A stretch of 64,000 bases of DNA from Sphingobium cloacae (GTDB lineage Bacteria > Pseudomonadota > Alphaproteobacteria > Sphingomonadales > Sphingomonadaceae), in NCBI RefSeq assembly GCF_002355855.1, contig NZ_AP017655.1, positions 62,001 to 126,000 of the forward strand, in the 5' to 3' direction. Positions 16,634-27,105 of this stretch are shown here, in pieces (the first letter of the stretch is position 1; each line of letters opens with the position of its first letter). The notes under the pieces are model-generated. The model made no database searches. It saw only the letters and a list, made by a program, of their open reading frames with translations, and had not been told where the DNA came from. Both the position numbers and the translations under genes were made by a program.

Positions 16634-17772
16634 TGCAATGACGCAGACGGGAGATTCACAAATCGTCTAGGACATGCGACTCTCCCGTCATGGCCCAGAC
16701 CGTCAACATCCTCTTGAACGCCGCCGACCGTGCTCGGCTTGAACAAATCGTCGGCGACCGCAACTGCCCGCTCAAGCATGTGCTGCGCGCCAGGATCGTG
16801 CTGCTCTCCAGCGACCGCTTGCCGGTGCTCGAAGTGGCCCGCCGCGCCGGCGTCAGCCGACCTGCGGTCTGGCGCTGGCAACAGCGCTTCGCTGAGGAAG
16901 GCGTCGATGGTCTTCTCCGCGACAAGACGCGCAAGCCCGGTACGGCGCCGATCGCCGCGCCCGTCGTCGCACGGATCGTTGCGTTGACCTGCTCCGAACC
17001 GCCCGGTGCCGTGACCCATTGGACCGGCCGCGCAATGGCCAAAGCCTTCGGCGTCTCGCTCCGAACCGTCCAGCGCATCTGGCAGGTCCATCACCTCCAA
17101 CCCCACCGTCTGCGAACCTTCAAGAGATCGAGCGACCCCGCCTTCGCCGCCAAGGTCGAAGACATCGTCGGTCTCTACATGGCCCCGCCGGCTCACGCCG
17201 TCGTCATCTCGATCGACGAGAAGAGCCAGATCCAGGCCCTCGACCGAACCCAACCCGGTCTGCCGTTGAAGCCGGGCAAATGCGGAACAATGACGCACGA
17301 CTACAAACGCAATGGCACGACCACCCTGTTCGCCGCGCTCGACGTCCTCCACGGCACAGTCGTCGGTCGCTGCATGCCCAAGCACAGGCACCAGGAGTTC
17401 ATCAAGTTCCTCAACGCCGTCGAGCGCGCCGTTCCTGCCGGCAAGGTGATCCACGCCGTCCTCGACAACTACGCCACCCACAAGCATCCGAAGGTCCTGG
17501 AGTGGCTCGCCGATCATCCACGCTGGGTGTTCCATTTCACCCCGACCTCGGGCTCATGGCTCAACGCCGTCGAGAACTTCTTCTCGGCGCTCACCCGAAG
17601 GGTCATCCGGCGCGGCGTCTTCACCTCCGTCGTCGACCTCCAGGACACCATTAGCGCTTACATCCGAAAGCAGAACGCCGACCCTAAGCCCTTCGTCTGG
17701 ACCAAGCCGGCCGAGACCATTCTCGCCAAACTCAGGCGGCTGCCTGTACCAACCGACTGAGTCAGTGCACTA
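16631..17772 (+). mobile_element. IS630-family element, complete
   Basis: About 1.14 kb. Terminal repeats are CTAGTGCAATGACGCAG at 16630 and, on the other strand, CTAGTGCACTGACTCAG from 17773. Both ends have TA within CTAG, the expected TA target duplication. It carries one transposase gene. The right-hand CTAG is also the left flank of the IS5 element. Confidence 0.9.
16690..17760 (+). CDS. IS630 family transposase (full length)
   Basis: 356 residues. It has an N-terminal HTH (VLEVARRAGVSRPAVWRWQQ), a second HTH (AMAKAFGVSLRTVQRIWQ) and the DDE catalytic core: ISIDEKSQIQAL (D), VIHAVLDNYATHKH (D) and SGSWLNAVENFFSAL (E). All three acidic residues are intact, so it is likely active. It is nearly the only gene of the element. 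Confidence 0.93.
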   Translation: MAQTVNILLNAADRARLEQIVGDRNCPLKHVLRARIVLLSSDRLPVLEVARRAGVSRPAVWRWQQRFAEEGVDGLLRDKTRKPGTAPIAAPVVARIVALTCSEPPGAVTHWTGRAMAKAFGVSLRTVQRIWQVHHLQPHRLRTFKRSSDPAFAAKVEDIVGLYMAPPAHAVVISIDEKSQIQALDRTQPGLPLKPGKCGTMTHDYKRNGTTTLFAALDVLHGTVVGRCMPKHRHQEFIKFLNAVERAVPAGKVIHAVLDNYATHKHPKVLEWLADHPRWVFHFTPTSGSWLNAVENFFSALTRRVIRRGVFTSVVDLQDTISAYIRKQNADPKPFVWTKPAETILAKLRRLPVPTD

Positions 17773-17773
17773 G

Positions 17774-18619
17774 GTTTCGTGGACAAAGCTTGACTGGGGA
17801 CTCGGTCGCTGATTCAAGGCTGGCTTTTGGAGGCAGCCTTGGGCGAGCGGATCGGCGTTACGGACGAAGAATGGGAAGTGATCGGGCCGCTGCTGCCGCC
17901 TGAGCACGGTCGTGGATGCCGCCCGGCGCAGGATAATCGCCCTTATTTCGAGGGCATGATGTGGATTGCGCGGACCGGCGCGCAATGGCGGCACCTGCCG
18001 GACGAGTATGGCAAGTGGAACAGCGTGTTCCGGCGCTATCGACGATGGGTCACGACCGGCGTGTTCGATGCCATGCTCGAGACGCTGGCCGAACTGGCGG
18101 GGCGCGACGCGGCCGCCGACATGATCGACAGCACGGTGGTCCGGGCACATCATTGTGCCGTCGGCATAAAAAGGGGACTCAGCAAACCGAGGCGCTTGGC
18201 CGATCGCGAGGCGGCTTCACGACGAAGCTCCACGCAAGGTGCGATGCCAGGGGCCTCCCCCTCGGCTTCGTGCTGACACCCGGACAGGCGCACGATGTGC
18301 AGGGCTTCGCCCCACTGTTCCGTATGATAACCGACCGGATCAAGGCCTTCCTGGCCGACCGGGGCTACGATGCCGATGCGATCCGCGAAGAGATCGAGGC
18401 GGCGGGTGTCGAGGCGGTGATCCCTGCCAAGGTCAACCGGCGCAATCCCGCCCCGCACGACCGCGCGAAATACAAATGGCGCAACCTGATCGAACGCCTG
18501 TTCAACAAACTCAAGAACTGGCGGCGCATCGCGACCCGCTACGATAAAACCAAAGAATCATACCTCGGCTTCGTAGCGCTCGTGTCAGTCAAACTCTGGA
18601 TACCCTTTGTCCACGAAAC
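17774..18619 (+). mobile_element. IS5-family element (IS427-like group), complete
   Basis: 846 bp bounded by perfect 15-bp inverted repeats (GTTTCGTGGACAAAG) and flanked on both sides by CTAG. It encodes a two-frame transposase. It directly follows the IS630 right end and truncates the amidohydrolase gene on the other side. Confidence 0.9.
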
Positions 18620-18623
18620 CTAG
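17827..18623 (+). CDS. IS5 family transposase, expressed by programmed frameshift
   Basis: The first frame (17827-18276) holds the N-terminal DUF4096-like part (VTDEEWEVIGPLLPPEHGRG) and the first Asp (ADMIDSTVVRAHH). The second frame continues KKGTQQTEALGRSRGGFTTK, then the second Asp (AFLADRGYDAD) and Glu (NLIERLFNKLKNW). The switch lies at the slippery AAAAAGGGG (18168-18176), the usual frameshift site in this group. The stop TAG is in the flanking CTAG. Catalytic residues are complete. Confidence 0.88.
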
Positions 18624-19363
18624 GTCTGGGCGGTGATGTTGCTGGCGCTTGTTGTGCGATCATCTCTACCGCCGACTTGTTGAGCGAGAGCGTTGGCAGT
18701 GTCCTTGACGTGCATATGGCTGCGTCAAGCCGGTTCCGGGGCGTTCGGCATCTAACAGCCTATGATGAACAAGTCGGTCCGGGCTTTGGTGCGGCGGAAG
18801 CAGGCATTATGCGCCGCCCGGAGTTTGCGCGTGGCATAAGAGAGCTTCGCGAGCGAGGGCTCATTTTCGAGGCCTGGACCTTTCAGTCCCAATATCGAGA
18901 AGTTGTGGAACTGGCGAGATCTGAGCCGGCGATGACGATCGTTCTTGATCACTTCGGTGGCCCGGCAGGTGTTGGAGGATATGCGACCGACAAACGTCGA
19001 TCCATGGCCGAGTGGAAGACTGGTCTTCGAGAGGTGGCTCGATGCGAAAACGTCTATCTCAAGCTCGGCGGCTTAAACCAGGGCTTTACTGGACTGGTAG
19101 ATGTTGACCAGTCTCGTCCTCTCACTTCTCTCGAAATGGCGAAGCAACAAGAAGAGTATTTTAGAGAGGCGATCAATATATTTGGCACAAAGCGTTGTAT
19201 CATGGAAAGTAATTTTCCAGCCGATATGATCTTTACGTCTTATACGATAATATGGAACGCCTTCAAAATCATGACATCTGATCTCTCCGATGAGGAAAGA
19301 TTGGACCTGTTCATGCATAACGCGATGAGAGTGTATAATATCGACGCTCCAATCGGCAATTAA
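18620..19363 (+). pseudogene. Amidohydrolase-2 family protein, N-terminus removed by IS5
   Basis: The open frame begins at the IS5 border (GLGGDVAGACCAIISTADLL, then VGSVLDVHMAASSRFRGVRH) and continues to a normal C-terminus with TIVLDHFGG and MESNFPAD, which carries the conserved metal-site Asp. About 80-100 N-terminal residues with the HxH metal motif are gone, so it cannot be a normal hydrolase. The related family includes 2-pyrone-4,6-dicarboxylate lactonase and decarboxylases. It was probably the first gene of the catabolic cluster downstream. Base composition is lower in GC than the flanking backbone. Confidence 0.8.
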
Positions 19364-19385
19364 GATATCGGAAGAGGAGATTTAA

Positions 19386-20654
19386 ATGCTTGTGAACCAT
19401 CCCCAACGGCAGTTCGAGCGCCAACCAGCGCCCGAGAAGCTGTGCAATATTCCTCGTCTGGTCGAAGTGATGGAGGAGCGGGGAGTCGACGGCATTGTCG
19501 CGTTGTTCGGTACAAATCAATACTATATGAGCAGCTTTAGCAAGCACTCCTCCCTGCCAGAGACGACAGGTTCTTTGCCTGTTATCTTCTCACGCCATGA
19601 TCCTGAGCATCCAATCTTGGTCATGTCTGAAAGCGAACTGATGCGCTTGCAGGTCCAGCCAACGTGGATCAAAGACATCAGGCCCTTTGCTTCGTCGAAC
19701 CTACCGTTCCACCGGGAGGCGAACTTCGAGGAGCTTGCTCGGTTTGCGGGTCAGGAGGTGCTTGAGAATTCGACTTGGGGACGCCAAGGCGCAGCCACTT
19801 ACTATTCGAATATGGGCCAGGCGATCGTGGCGGGCTTGCGCGACCTTGGGCTGACGCGCGGTCGCGTTGCGTTTGATAACTATGAAATGGGCGTGCTTTT
19901 TGCATCAGCTATTCCTGAACTGGAAGCCGTTCCTGGAGAAAACCTGTTCCGGCATGTACGTGCAAGAAAGACGGATGTCGAAATCGAGCTCTTGCGGAAG
20001 GCGTCGTGGATCAATCAGACGTCGCTGGAGGGTGCTGTCCGGAACTGGCAGAAGGGAATGAGCTGGCACGATCTCATCTTTGAATACCAGATCAATGCTC
20101 TCACGCATGGCGGGTCTCCAAATCTTCCTGATACAAACGCACCGGATAACGGATTGAGTCCATATTTCCATGCTGACCTTGAGGTCGTGGATTTTGAGCT
20201 TCGCGAGGGTATGAACATCATGTTCGATCTTCATGGCCGGTATAACGGCTATTGCTGGGATGGTGGAAAGAGCTGGACGGTGGGAGGCAACCCGAACCCC
20301 GTCACAGAGAAGAACTGGGAAGCTACTGTTGCTGCAACACGCGAAATGGCCAATGCTTCGCGGACAGGTACGAAGATCAGCGAGCTCTCGCGCATCGGAT
20401 TTGAAACGTTTGCAAAGTTTGGCCATGACGAGAAGGGACTAATTATCTTCTTCCACAGCCTTGGTCTCGATCATATTGATCAGGATCTATCGCACGGCAT
20501 GAAGGATTGGGCGCTTCAACGTGATATGGTATACTCGATCCACATCGCCTTCCCCGGCGATGAAAACCAGCGCCTGTTTATCGAAGATATCCTTCACGTG
20601 AAAGATGACTGCTCGGATCGCATTTTTACTTGGGATGATCAATTGCTCTCCTGA
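19386..20654 (+). CDS. M24 family metallopeptidase (Xaa-Pro peptidase/creatinase-like)
   Basis: 422 residues. A creatinase-type N-terminal domain (about 1-190) precedes a pita-bread M24 domain. Visible metal-site candidates are FDLHGRYNGYCWDGGKS (D), IIFFHSLGLDHID (H) and the Glu in RLFIEDILHV. The second Asp is embedded in an atypical context, so the true reaction could be amidino- or C-N hydrolysis rather than dipeptide cleavage. A strong ribosome site (AGAGGAG) precedes ATG 19386. It follows the amidohydrolase remnant by 22 bp. Confidence 0.8.
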   Translation: MLVNHPQRQFERQPAPEKLCNIPRLVEVMEERGVDGIVALFGTNQYYMSSFSKHSSLPETTGSLPVIFSRHDPEHPILVMSESELMRLQVQPTWIKDIRPFASSNLPFHREANFEELARFAGQEVLENSTWGRQGAATYYSNMGQAIVAGLRDLGLTRGRVAFDNYEMGVLFASAIPELEAVPGENLFRHVRARKTDVEIELLRKASWINQTSLEGAVRNWQKGMSWHDLIFEYQINALTHGGSPNLPDTNAPDNGLSPYFHADLEVVDFELREGMNIMFDLHGRYNGYCWDGGKSWTVGGNPNPVTEKNWEATVAATREMANASRTGTKISELSRIGFETFAKFGHDEKGLIIFFHSLGLDHIDQDLSHGMKDWALQRDMVYSIHIAFPGDENQRLFIEDILHVKDDCSDRIFTWDDQLLS

Positions 20655-20902
20655 TGTCTGGATGCCGGCGTCTCGGAGATTGTATCTGAGGTGCCGAACC
20701 CATCGCGTGCCGAAAATGCTTGATATTTTGCTCAATTAAATAGGCTTAATTGGTGGAGTTCATCTCTACTGTGATGGGTCAAATATAAAATGTCTTATTA
20801 TATCATTTGAATTGATGTTTGCTTTCTTGGGGTGTGCCCGAATGCTTGTCATTAATGATTGGCGCAGGGGTATAATATTAGAATCTCTACAGGGAGAGGG
20901 CT

Positions 20903-23389
20903 ATGTTTAAGTTCCACGGAATAAACCAAACCGCGTCTTGTCGTGCGAGGATGCGCAAGCGTGTACTCATCTGCACAGCGGCCGTCGTTGGTATTGCTTC
21001 AACATCCGCTCGAGCGCAGGAGGACCCAGCGAAGGCGGCTCCTGTTCGTGACACTGGCGAAATCGTGGTTACGGCGCGGCGCGTTAGTGAGAGTTTGTCG
21101 AAAGTTCCGGTCGCGGTCAGCGCGCTTAGCTCAGAGCAGCTTGCGGCGCGCGTGGTACTGTCCGACTCTGATCTCCAGAAAAACTTTTCAGGTCTTATCG
21201 TTCGCACAGCCCAGACCAACAATGCCGTGAACTTTGCGATACGGGGACAAAGTATCGATATCTATACCGGCTCACAACCTGGAGTTCTGCCATATTTCAA
21301 TGATGTGCAGATTTCCTCCTTTAATAGCTCGGGCTATTATGATCTTGGCAATATACAGGTTCTCAAGGGCCCGCAGGGAACTTTGTTTGGCCGAAATGCA
21401 ACCGGGGGCGCCGTTTTGTTCAATTCGGCTAAGCCGACAGATAAATTCGAGGGCTTCCTAACGGGGCGCCTTGGCAATTACAGCCGCCGTCAGATCCAGG
21501 GTGCTATCAACGTTCCTATTGTCGATGACAAGGTCCTACTGCGTGTCGCGGGTGACCTCGAGCGGCGCGACGGGTATCAGTATAATGTGTATAAGCATGT
21601 GAATGAGGGGGCGGTAGACCGAGAATCCGGCCGTGTATCGCTTACGCTGCGTCCGACTGAACGCCTGACGAACGAGACGGTTTTTCAATATTCACGGGCG
21701 CGCGGTACAAACGTGCAGATTGAGGCATTCTCGGCCTATGCGTGTGGTACGCCTGGTGTCAGCAGCACTGTCGCATGCCTTTATTCCCCATCGTTTCTAA
21801 ACCAATTTCCTGGCGGGTATGCTGCATATCAGGCGTTGCATCCCGGCTCCGAAGCGATGCCCAATGGCTATATTGACCAGATTGCCTTTCAAAAGGTGCT
21901 GGGTCCTTGGAAGGTGAACACTTACGCGCCATCCGTTCACCGTGGGAAGGATATCGTTCTAACGAACAGCACGGCATTCGAACTGACGGACGACGTGACG
22001 ATTAAGAACATTTTTGGCTTTGCTAGGACGAAAACCTTTGATTTATACGATGGCGTGAATGGTGGTCCCTTTACGTTGCAATCCCTTGACAGTTCGATGG
22101 CTAGCACGGCTCAGCCGGCATATACCGGCGAGTATAAAGGTCTTTCTACCAAAGTTCGCAGTATTTCTGAGGAGCTTCAGGTCATTGGATCCATCGGTTC
22201 CTTGAGCTATATTGTTGGGGGATATTATTCTAAAGAGAGAAAGTCTTCTTCTTCACCTATTGCCTATCTGGAAATCGCACCCTTTGGTCAGTATCTGGGC
22301 TATCCTGCAGGATATCAGCAGAGCGTCCAAATGAACGATTTCGGAACTGCCGATATCAGCAAGGCGCTTTACGGTCAGCTTACCCAAGATTTTTCGTCAA
22401 TCGGCTTGGAAGGCCTGAAGCTAACCGGTGGCTTTCGTTACACTTGGGAGAAGTTCTCTCTGACTCAGGGGGAGCTAGCAACATCGCGACTGTATACCAA
22501 TGCTGCGGTCAATCCATCAGTTATTTTCGAAACGACTTCGTTTAGCAAGCCGAGTTGGAACGTAACAGTTGATTATCAGGTGACGCACTCGCTGCTCGTA
22601 TATTTTGCCCAGCGTGGCAGTTGGCGGGCCGGTGGCGTCAATGGTCAAGGACCTGCTCGGTACTTCTATGCCAGTGAAGGAGGCAATCGATTCAAACCTG
22701 AAACGACATATGATTTCGAACTTGGCATGAAGTTCAAGGGCGATGTAGGCATGATTCCCGTTAGGGCAAATCTTGCACTCTACAATCAGATTGTCAAGGA
22801 TGTGCAACGGGTTATCTATGCCACAGCGCCTGCAGCGTTTGCTGTTGGTGGTGTTTCGAGCCTTTTGGCTCTGACTGTGAACATACCTAAGGCGCGGGTA
22901 CGCGGCTTTGAGTTTGATCTGGCGTTGAATCCGACCAACTGGCTTGAGATTGGTGGCACCCTTGTTCACACCGATGCGGAGTTTTTGAATGGGAAGACGA
23001 CGCTTTTTGGTCAGGAGGCGATATACGGAACCTATGCTGACACGCCGCGCTGGAGCGGATCTGTTTACGGCGCGGTTACCGTTGGCCTTCCGAACGATCT
23101 AGGCGCGCTGTCCCTGCGGGGTGATCTCTATGCCCAAACCGGCCAGTGGTTCTCCAGCCAAGGTACTACCGTGGCGCCGGATACATATTTGCCGTCCTAC
23201 AAGTTGGTGAACGCCCGTTTGGAATGGAAGGATATTGTTGGATCTCCAATGTCCTGGGCTCTCTTCGTCAAGAACCTTACCAATCAGGGCTATTACACTG
23301 GCGGTAATGCACTAGTGCCTTTTGGAACCAACGGTGCTGTTCCTGGTGAACCTCGGATGTATGGATTTGAGGCGACTGTGCGCTTCTGA
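20903..23389 (+). CDS. TonB-dependent outer-membrane receptor
   Basis: 828 residues. The signal peptide ends near STSARA (about residue 38), followed by a TonB box (EIVVTARRVSESLSKVPVAV). The plug domain contains GPQGTLFGRNATGGAVLFNS, and the barrel ends in Phe (MYGFEATVRF). There is no STN domain, unlike the receptor at 1352-3829. The sphingomonad IDEN-like PLUG motifs and the catabolic neighbours suggest uptake of an organic substrate rather than iron. A GGAGAGGG ribosome site precedes the start, with 248 bp of promoter region upstream. GC content is visibly lower than in the 36-64 kb backbone. Confidence 0.92.
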   Translation: MFKFHGINQTASCRARMRKRVLICTAAVVGIASTSARAQEDPAKAAPVRDTGEIVVTARRVSESLSKVPVAVSALSSEQLAARVVLSDSDLQKNFSGLIVRTAQTNNAVNFAIRGQSIDIYTGSQPGVLPYFNDVQISSFNSSGYYDLGNIQVLKGPQGTLFGRNATGGAVLFNSAKPTDKFEGFLTGRLGNYSRRQIQGAINVPIVDDKVLLRVAGDLERRDGYQYNVYKHVNEGAVDRESGRVSLTLRPTERLTNETVFQYSRARGTNVQIEAFSAYACGTPGVSSTVACLYSPSFLNQFPGGYAAYQALHPGSEAMPNGYIDQIAFQKVLGPWKVNTYAPSVHRGKDIVLTNSTAFELTDDVTIKNIFGFARTKTFDLYDGVNGGPFTLQSLDSSMASTAQPAYTGEYKGLSTKVRSISEELQVIGSIGSLSYIVGGYYSKERKSSSSPIAYLEIAPFGQYLGYPAGYQQSVQMNDFGTADISKALYGQLTQDFSSIGLEGLKLTGGFRYTWEKFSLTQGELATSRLYTNAAVNPSVIFETTSFSKPSWNVTVDYQVTHSLLVYFAQRGSWRAGGVNGQGPARYFYASEGGNRFKPETTYDFELGMKFKGDVGMIPVRANLALYNQIVKDVQRVIYATAPAAFAVGGVSSLLALTVNIPKARVRGFEFDLALNPTNWLEIGGTLVHTDAEFLNGKTTLFGQEAIYGTYADTPRWSGSVYGAVTVGLPNDLGALSLRGDLYAQTGQWFSSQGTTVAPDTYLPSYKLVNARLEWKDIVGSPMSWALFVKNLTNQGYYTGGNALVPFGTNGAVPGEPRMYGFEATVRF

Positions 23390-23577
23390 GATTGTCTCTA
23401 CCTCTGAAAGGAATGCTTAGGTATCACCCAGGGTTAGGCGTGGCCCTGCCCTGGATGATATGCTTGGCCCGGGCGATGAGAGATGGCCCCAGTTCGCTGG
23501 CTTAGTGCGAATTGGTGGCAGCCGGCAGAAGCTTTCATGACGAGAACATGAATTCTCATTGGATCGGACTGAGGTGG

Positions 23578-24205
23578 TGAGGTGGTCCCGCCTTCTTGGA
23601 CAGTTTGGCGGCTAAGTTAAGCTAATCCCGTTTGTCGTTCATGCCGCCTGTCTGATTGCCCGATCCGCCGATAGGCCTCTTTCGGGGTTCTCCCGGCAAG
23701 GCCTGAGTGCGGACGCTGAGTGTTGTAATAGGTGATCCACCGCCCAAGGCCAGCCTTCAGCTCCGATCCGGTCTCGAAGGCATGGAGGTAGACGCACTCG
23801 TATTTCAGAGAGCGCCAGAGTCGCTCGATGAAGACGTTGTCCATCCACCGGCCCCTGCCGTCCATGCTGATGCGGACTTCGGCGTCACGCAGCACGCTGG
23901 TGAAGGCGAAGCTGGTAAATTGGCTGCCTTGTCCGTGTTGAAGATCTCGGGCCGGCCGAAGCGGGCCAGCGCCTCCTCCAGTGCCGTGACGCAGAAGCCC
24001 GCATCCATCGTGTTCGACAGCTGCCAGGCCAGGACCTTGCGCGTCGCCCAGTCCATGATCGCCACCAGATAGAGGAAGCCGCGCCGCATCGGGATATAAG
24101 TCACGTCAGCGCACCACACGTGGTTGGGCCGCTCGATCACCAGCTTGCGCAGCAGATACGGATAAACCCGGTGCCGCGGGTGCGGATCCCGCAGACGCTG
24201 GTCTA
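23578..24205 (-). pseudogene. IS3-family OrfB remnant, frameshifted
   Basis: The conserved pieces are ERPNHVWCADVTYIPMRRGF, FGRPEIFNTD, then (in another frame) RISMDGRGRWMDNVFIERLW and YYNTQRPHSGLAGRTP. A base is missing near 23935 compared with the related fragment at 34947-35360. The terminal sequence TGAGGTGGTCCCGCC at 23578 is shared with that fragment (34947), marking a true IS end. The upstream half of the element is gone. Confidence 0.85.
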
Positions 24206-24249
24206 TCCTCAGCGTGTATCATCGTTCGTGACCATGTATCGGTGGTGGG

Positions 24250-24600
24250 CGGAAAGGGGGGGCGGGGGTTTTTGCGCAGGCTTTTGGATGCGCGGCAGCT
24301 TTACGTACAAAGTCCACGCCCGTTGCGACAATAAGGGGGCGCTCTCGGCTTCATCCTGATTGGCGGTGCGGCATACTTTTATGGCGCCGTGGATGCTCTG
24401 ATCGCGATATCCGTCATCAAGCCCAAGGCTCTGATTGCCGACAATGGCCATGATCGCGACGTTGTTGGCCAGTAACTTCCAATGCAGGGCATCCTGCCTA
24501 TCATTGCGCCTAAGTCCAATCGCTGAGAGCCCATTCCAAGCGACTTTGCGCCGTTAATGGGTATTGCGACAGCATCAAGCGCATATTCGGCATTTCAAGC
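24250..24600 (+). pseudogene. IS5-family transposase remnant, heavily decayed
   Basis: Scattered matches to IS5/IS1031-type transposases are visible: FTYKVHARCDNKG (homologous to FTTKLHARCDARG in the intact IS5), IADNGHDRDV and ILPIIAPKSNR. They are separated by frameshifts and stops. The region 24600-24834 shows no gene and would contain the promoter of the next operon. Confidence 0.6.
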
Positions 24601-24807
24601 GATTTCCACTGTGGTGCCGATGTTACGGCAGCATGACTCTAATATGGCGCCAACTCCCTCAACATCGCCGCGATCCGCAATCGGTTGCCCCACATTGTCA
24701 ACGCGGCCCAGATAGGTTGGCTGGCGCCAGTAATGCAGTCCTGCGCAATAGTCTGTGCACTTCAGGAAAGGTGAAACTTGGCGGCCCGTGTAAGCCAGTC
24801 TTCATAG

Positions 24808-25857
<1,050 letters not shown>

Positions 25858-25872
25858 TTGGGGGCTCAGCAA

Positions 25873-27102
25873 ATGCAAGAAGCGTGGATCATCGATGCGG
25901 TTCGCACGCCGCGAGCTGTCGGAAAAATCGGCAAGGGGGCGTTCTCTGATACGCACCCTCAGCGGCTTCTGTCCGCCGTCCTGGCGGCTCTTTCTGAGCG
26001 CAATAGCCTCAATGTCGCGGAGATCGACGAGGTCATTGCCGGATGCAACAATCAACTGGGGCGCCAAGCTTACTGTATCGCCCGTGCATCGCTGCTTGAT
26101 GCGGGCTGGGACCCCATCGTTCCGGGCATGACCGTGCAGCGCTTCTGTGGCTCGGGGCTGTCTGCTGTCAATTCTGCGGCGATGGGCGTGATGTCAGGCG
26201 TGCAGTCATTGGTCGTGGCTGGTGGCGTCGAGTCTATGTCGCACGTGTCGACCCACCAGCTTTATCCGCTGGTGGACGCCGGCAATGCCCATCTTCGTGA
26301 TCTTCACCCTCAGCCGCACCAGGGTATTTGCGCGGATGTCATCGCCACGATTGAAGGTATTGCGCGAGATGACGTGGACGCCCTTGCGATGGAAAGCCAG
26401 CGTCGGGCTGCTGAGGCCATAAGGGAAGGCCGTTTCAGTCGAGGTGTAATCCCTGTATATGATTATGATGGCACGCTTATTCTCGACCATGAGGAGTTTC
26501 CGCGCCCGGGCACGACACTTGAGGGGCTGGCCACGTTGGCCCCTGCATTCGCTGGCCGTTATGATGCACATCTGACGGATGACGGAGTTACGTTCAGGCA
26601 ATTGGTTGAAAAGACCTTCCCCGGGATGGTGGTCAATCATGTCCATCATGCTGGTAACTCATCCGGCGTCGTCGACGGAGCTGGCGCGATCGTTGTCGCG
26701 TCATCGGACTATGCGAGAAGTCGCGGGCTCAAGCCGCGAGCCCGCATCAGGGCAATGGCTACGGTCGGCGATTCTCCTGAGTTGATGCTGAATGCGCCCG
26801 TGCCGGCGGCACGAAAGGTGCTGCAAAATGCAGGGATGTCGGTCGGTGATGTCGACCTTTTTGAGGTAAATGAGGCCTTCGCGGCCGTGCCCATTAAGTT
26901 CATGCGCGATCTCGATGTGGATCCTGCTAAAGTCAATGTGAACGGCGGCGCTATTGCTCTTGGGCATCCGATCGGTGCTACCGGCGCGATGCTCATAGGT
27001 ACACTGGTTGACGAACTCGAGCGACGCGACCTGAACACCGGACTTGTTACGATGTGTACAGGCGGCGGAATGGCGCCTGCTATGATCATTGAGCGGATCT
27101 GA
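25873..27102 (+). CDS. Acetyl-CoA acyltransferase (thiolase)
   Basis: 409 residues, full length. The active-site Cys92 lies in MTVQRFCGSGLSAVNSAAMG, His365 in AIALGHPIGATGAM and Cys395 in TMCTGGGMAPA. It cleaves 3-ketoacyl-CoA with CoA, giving acetyl-CoA or propionyl-CoA. The start ATG is 15 bp after the previous stop, and four bases separate its stop from the next ATG, so it is tightly co-transcribed. It fits the last step of the beta-oxidation set encoded here. Confidence 0.93.
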   Translation: MQEAWIIDAVRTPRAVGKIGKGAFSDTHPQRLLSAVLAALSERNSLNVAEIDEVIAGCNNQLGRQAYCIARASLLDAGWDPIVPGMTVQRFCGSGLSAVNSAAMGVMSGVQSLVVAGGVESMSHVSTHQLYPLVDAGNAHLRDLHPQPHQGICADVIATIEGIARDDVDALAMESQRRAAEAIREGRFSRGVIPVYDYDGTLILDHEEFPRPGTTLEGLATLAPAFAGRYDAHLTDDGVTFRQLVEKTFPGMVVNHVHHAGNSSGVVDGAGAIVVASSDYARSRGLKPRARIRAMATVGDSPELMLNAPVPAARKVLQNAGMSVGDVDLFEVNEAFAAVPIKFMRDLDVDPAKVNVNGGAIALGHPIGATGAMLIGTLVDELERRDLNTGLVTMCTGGGMAPAMIIERI

Positions 27103-27105
27103 CGC

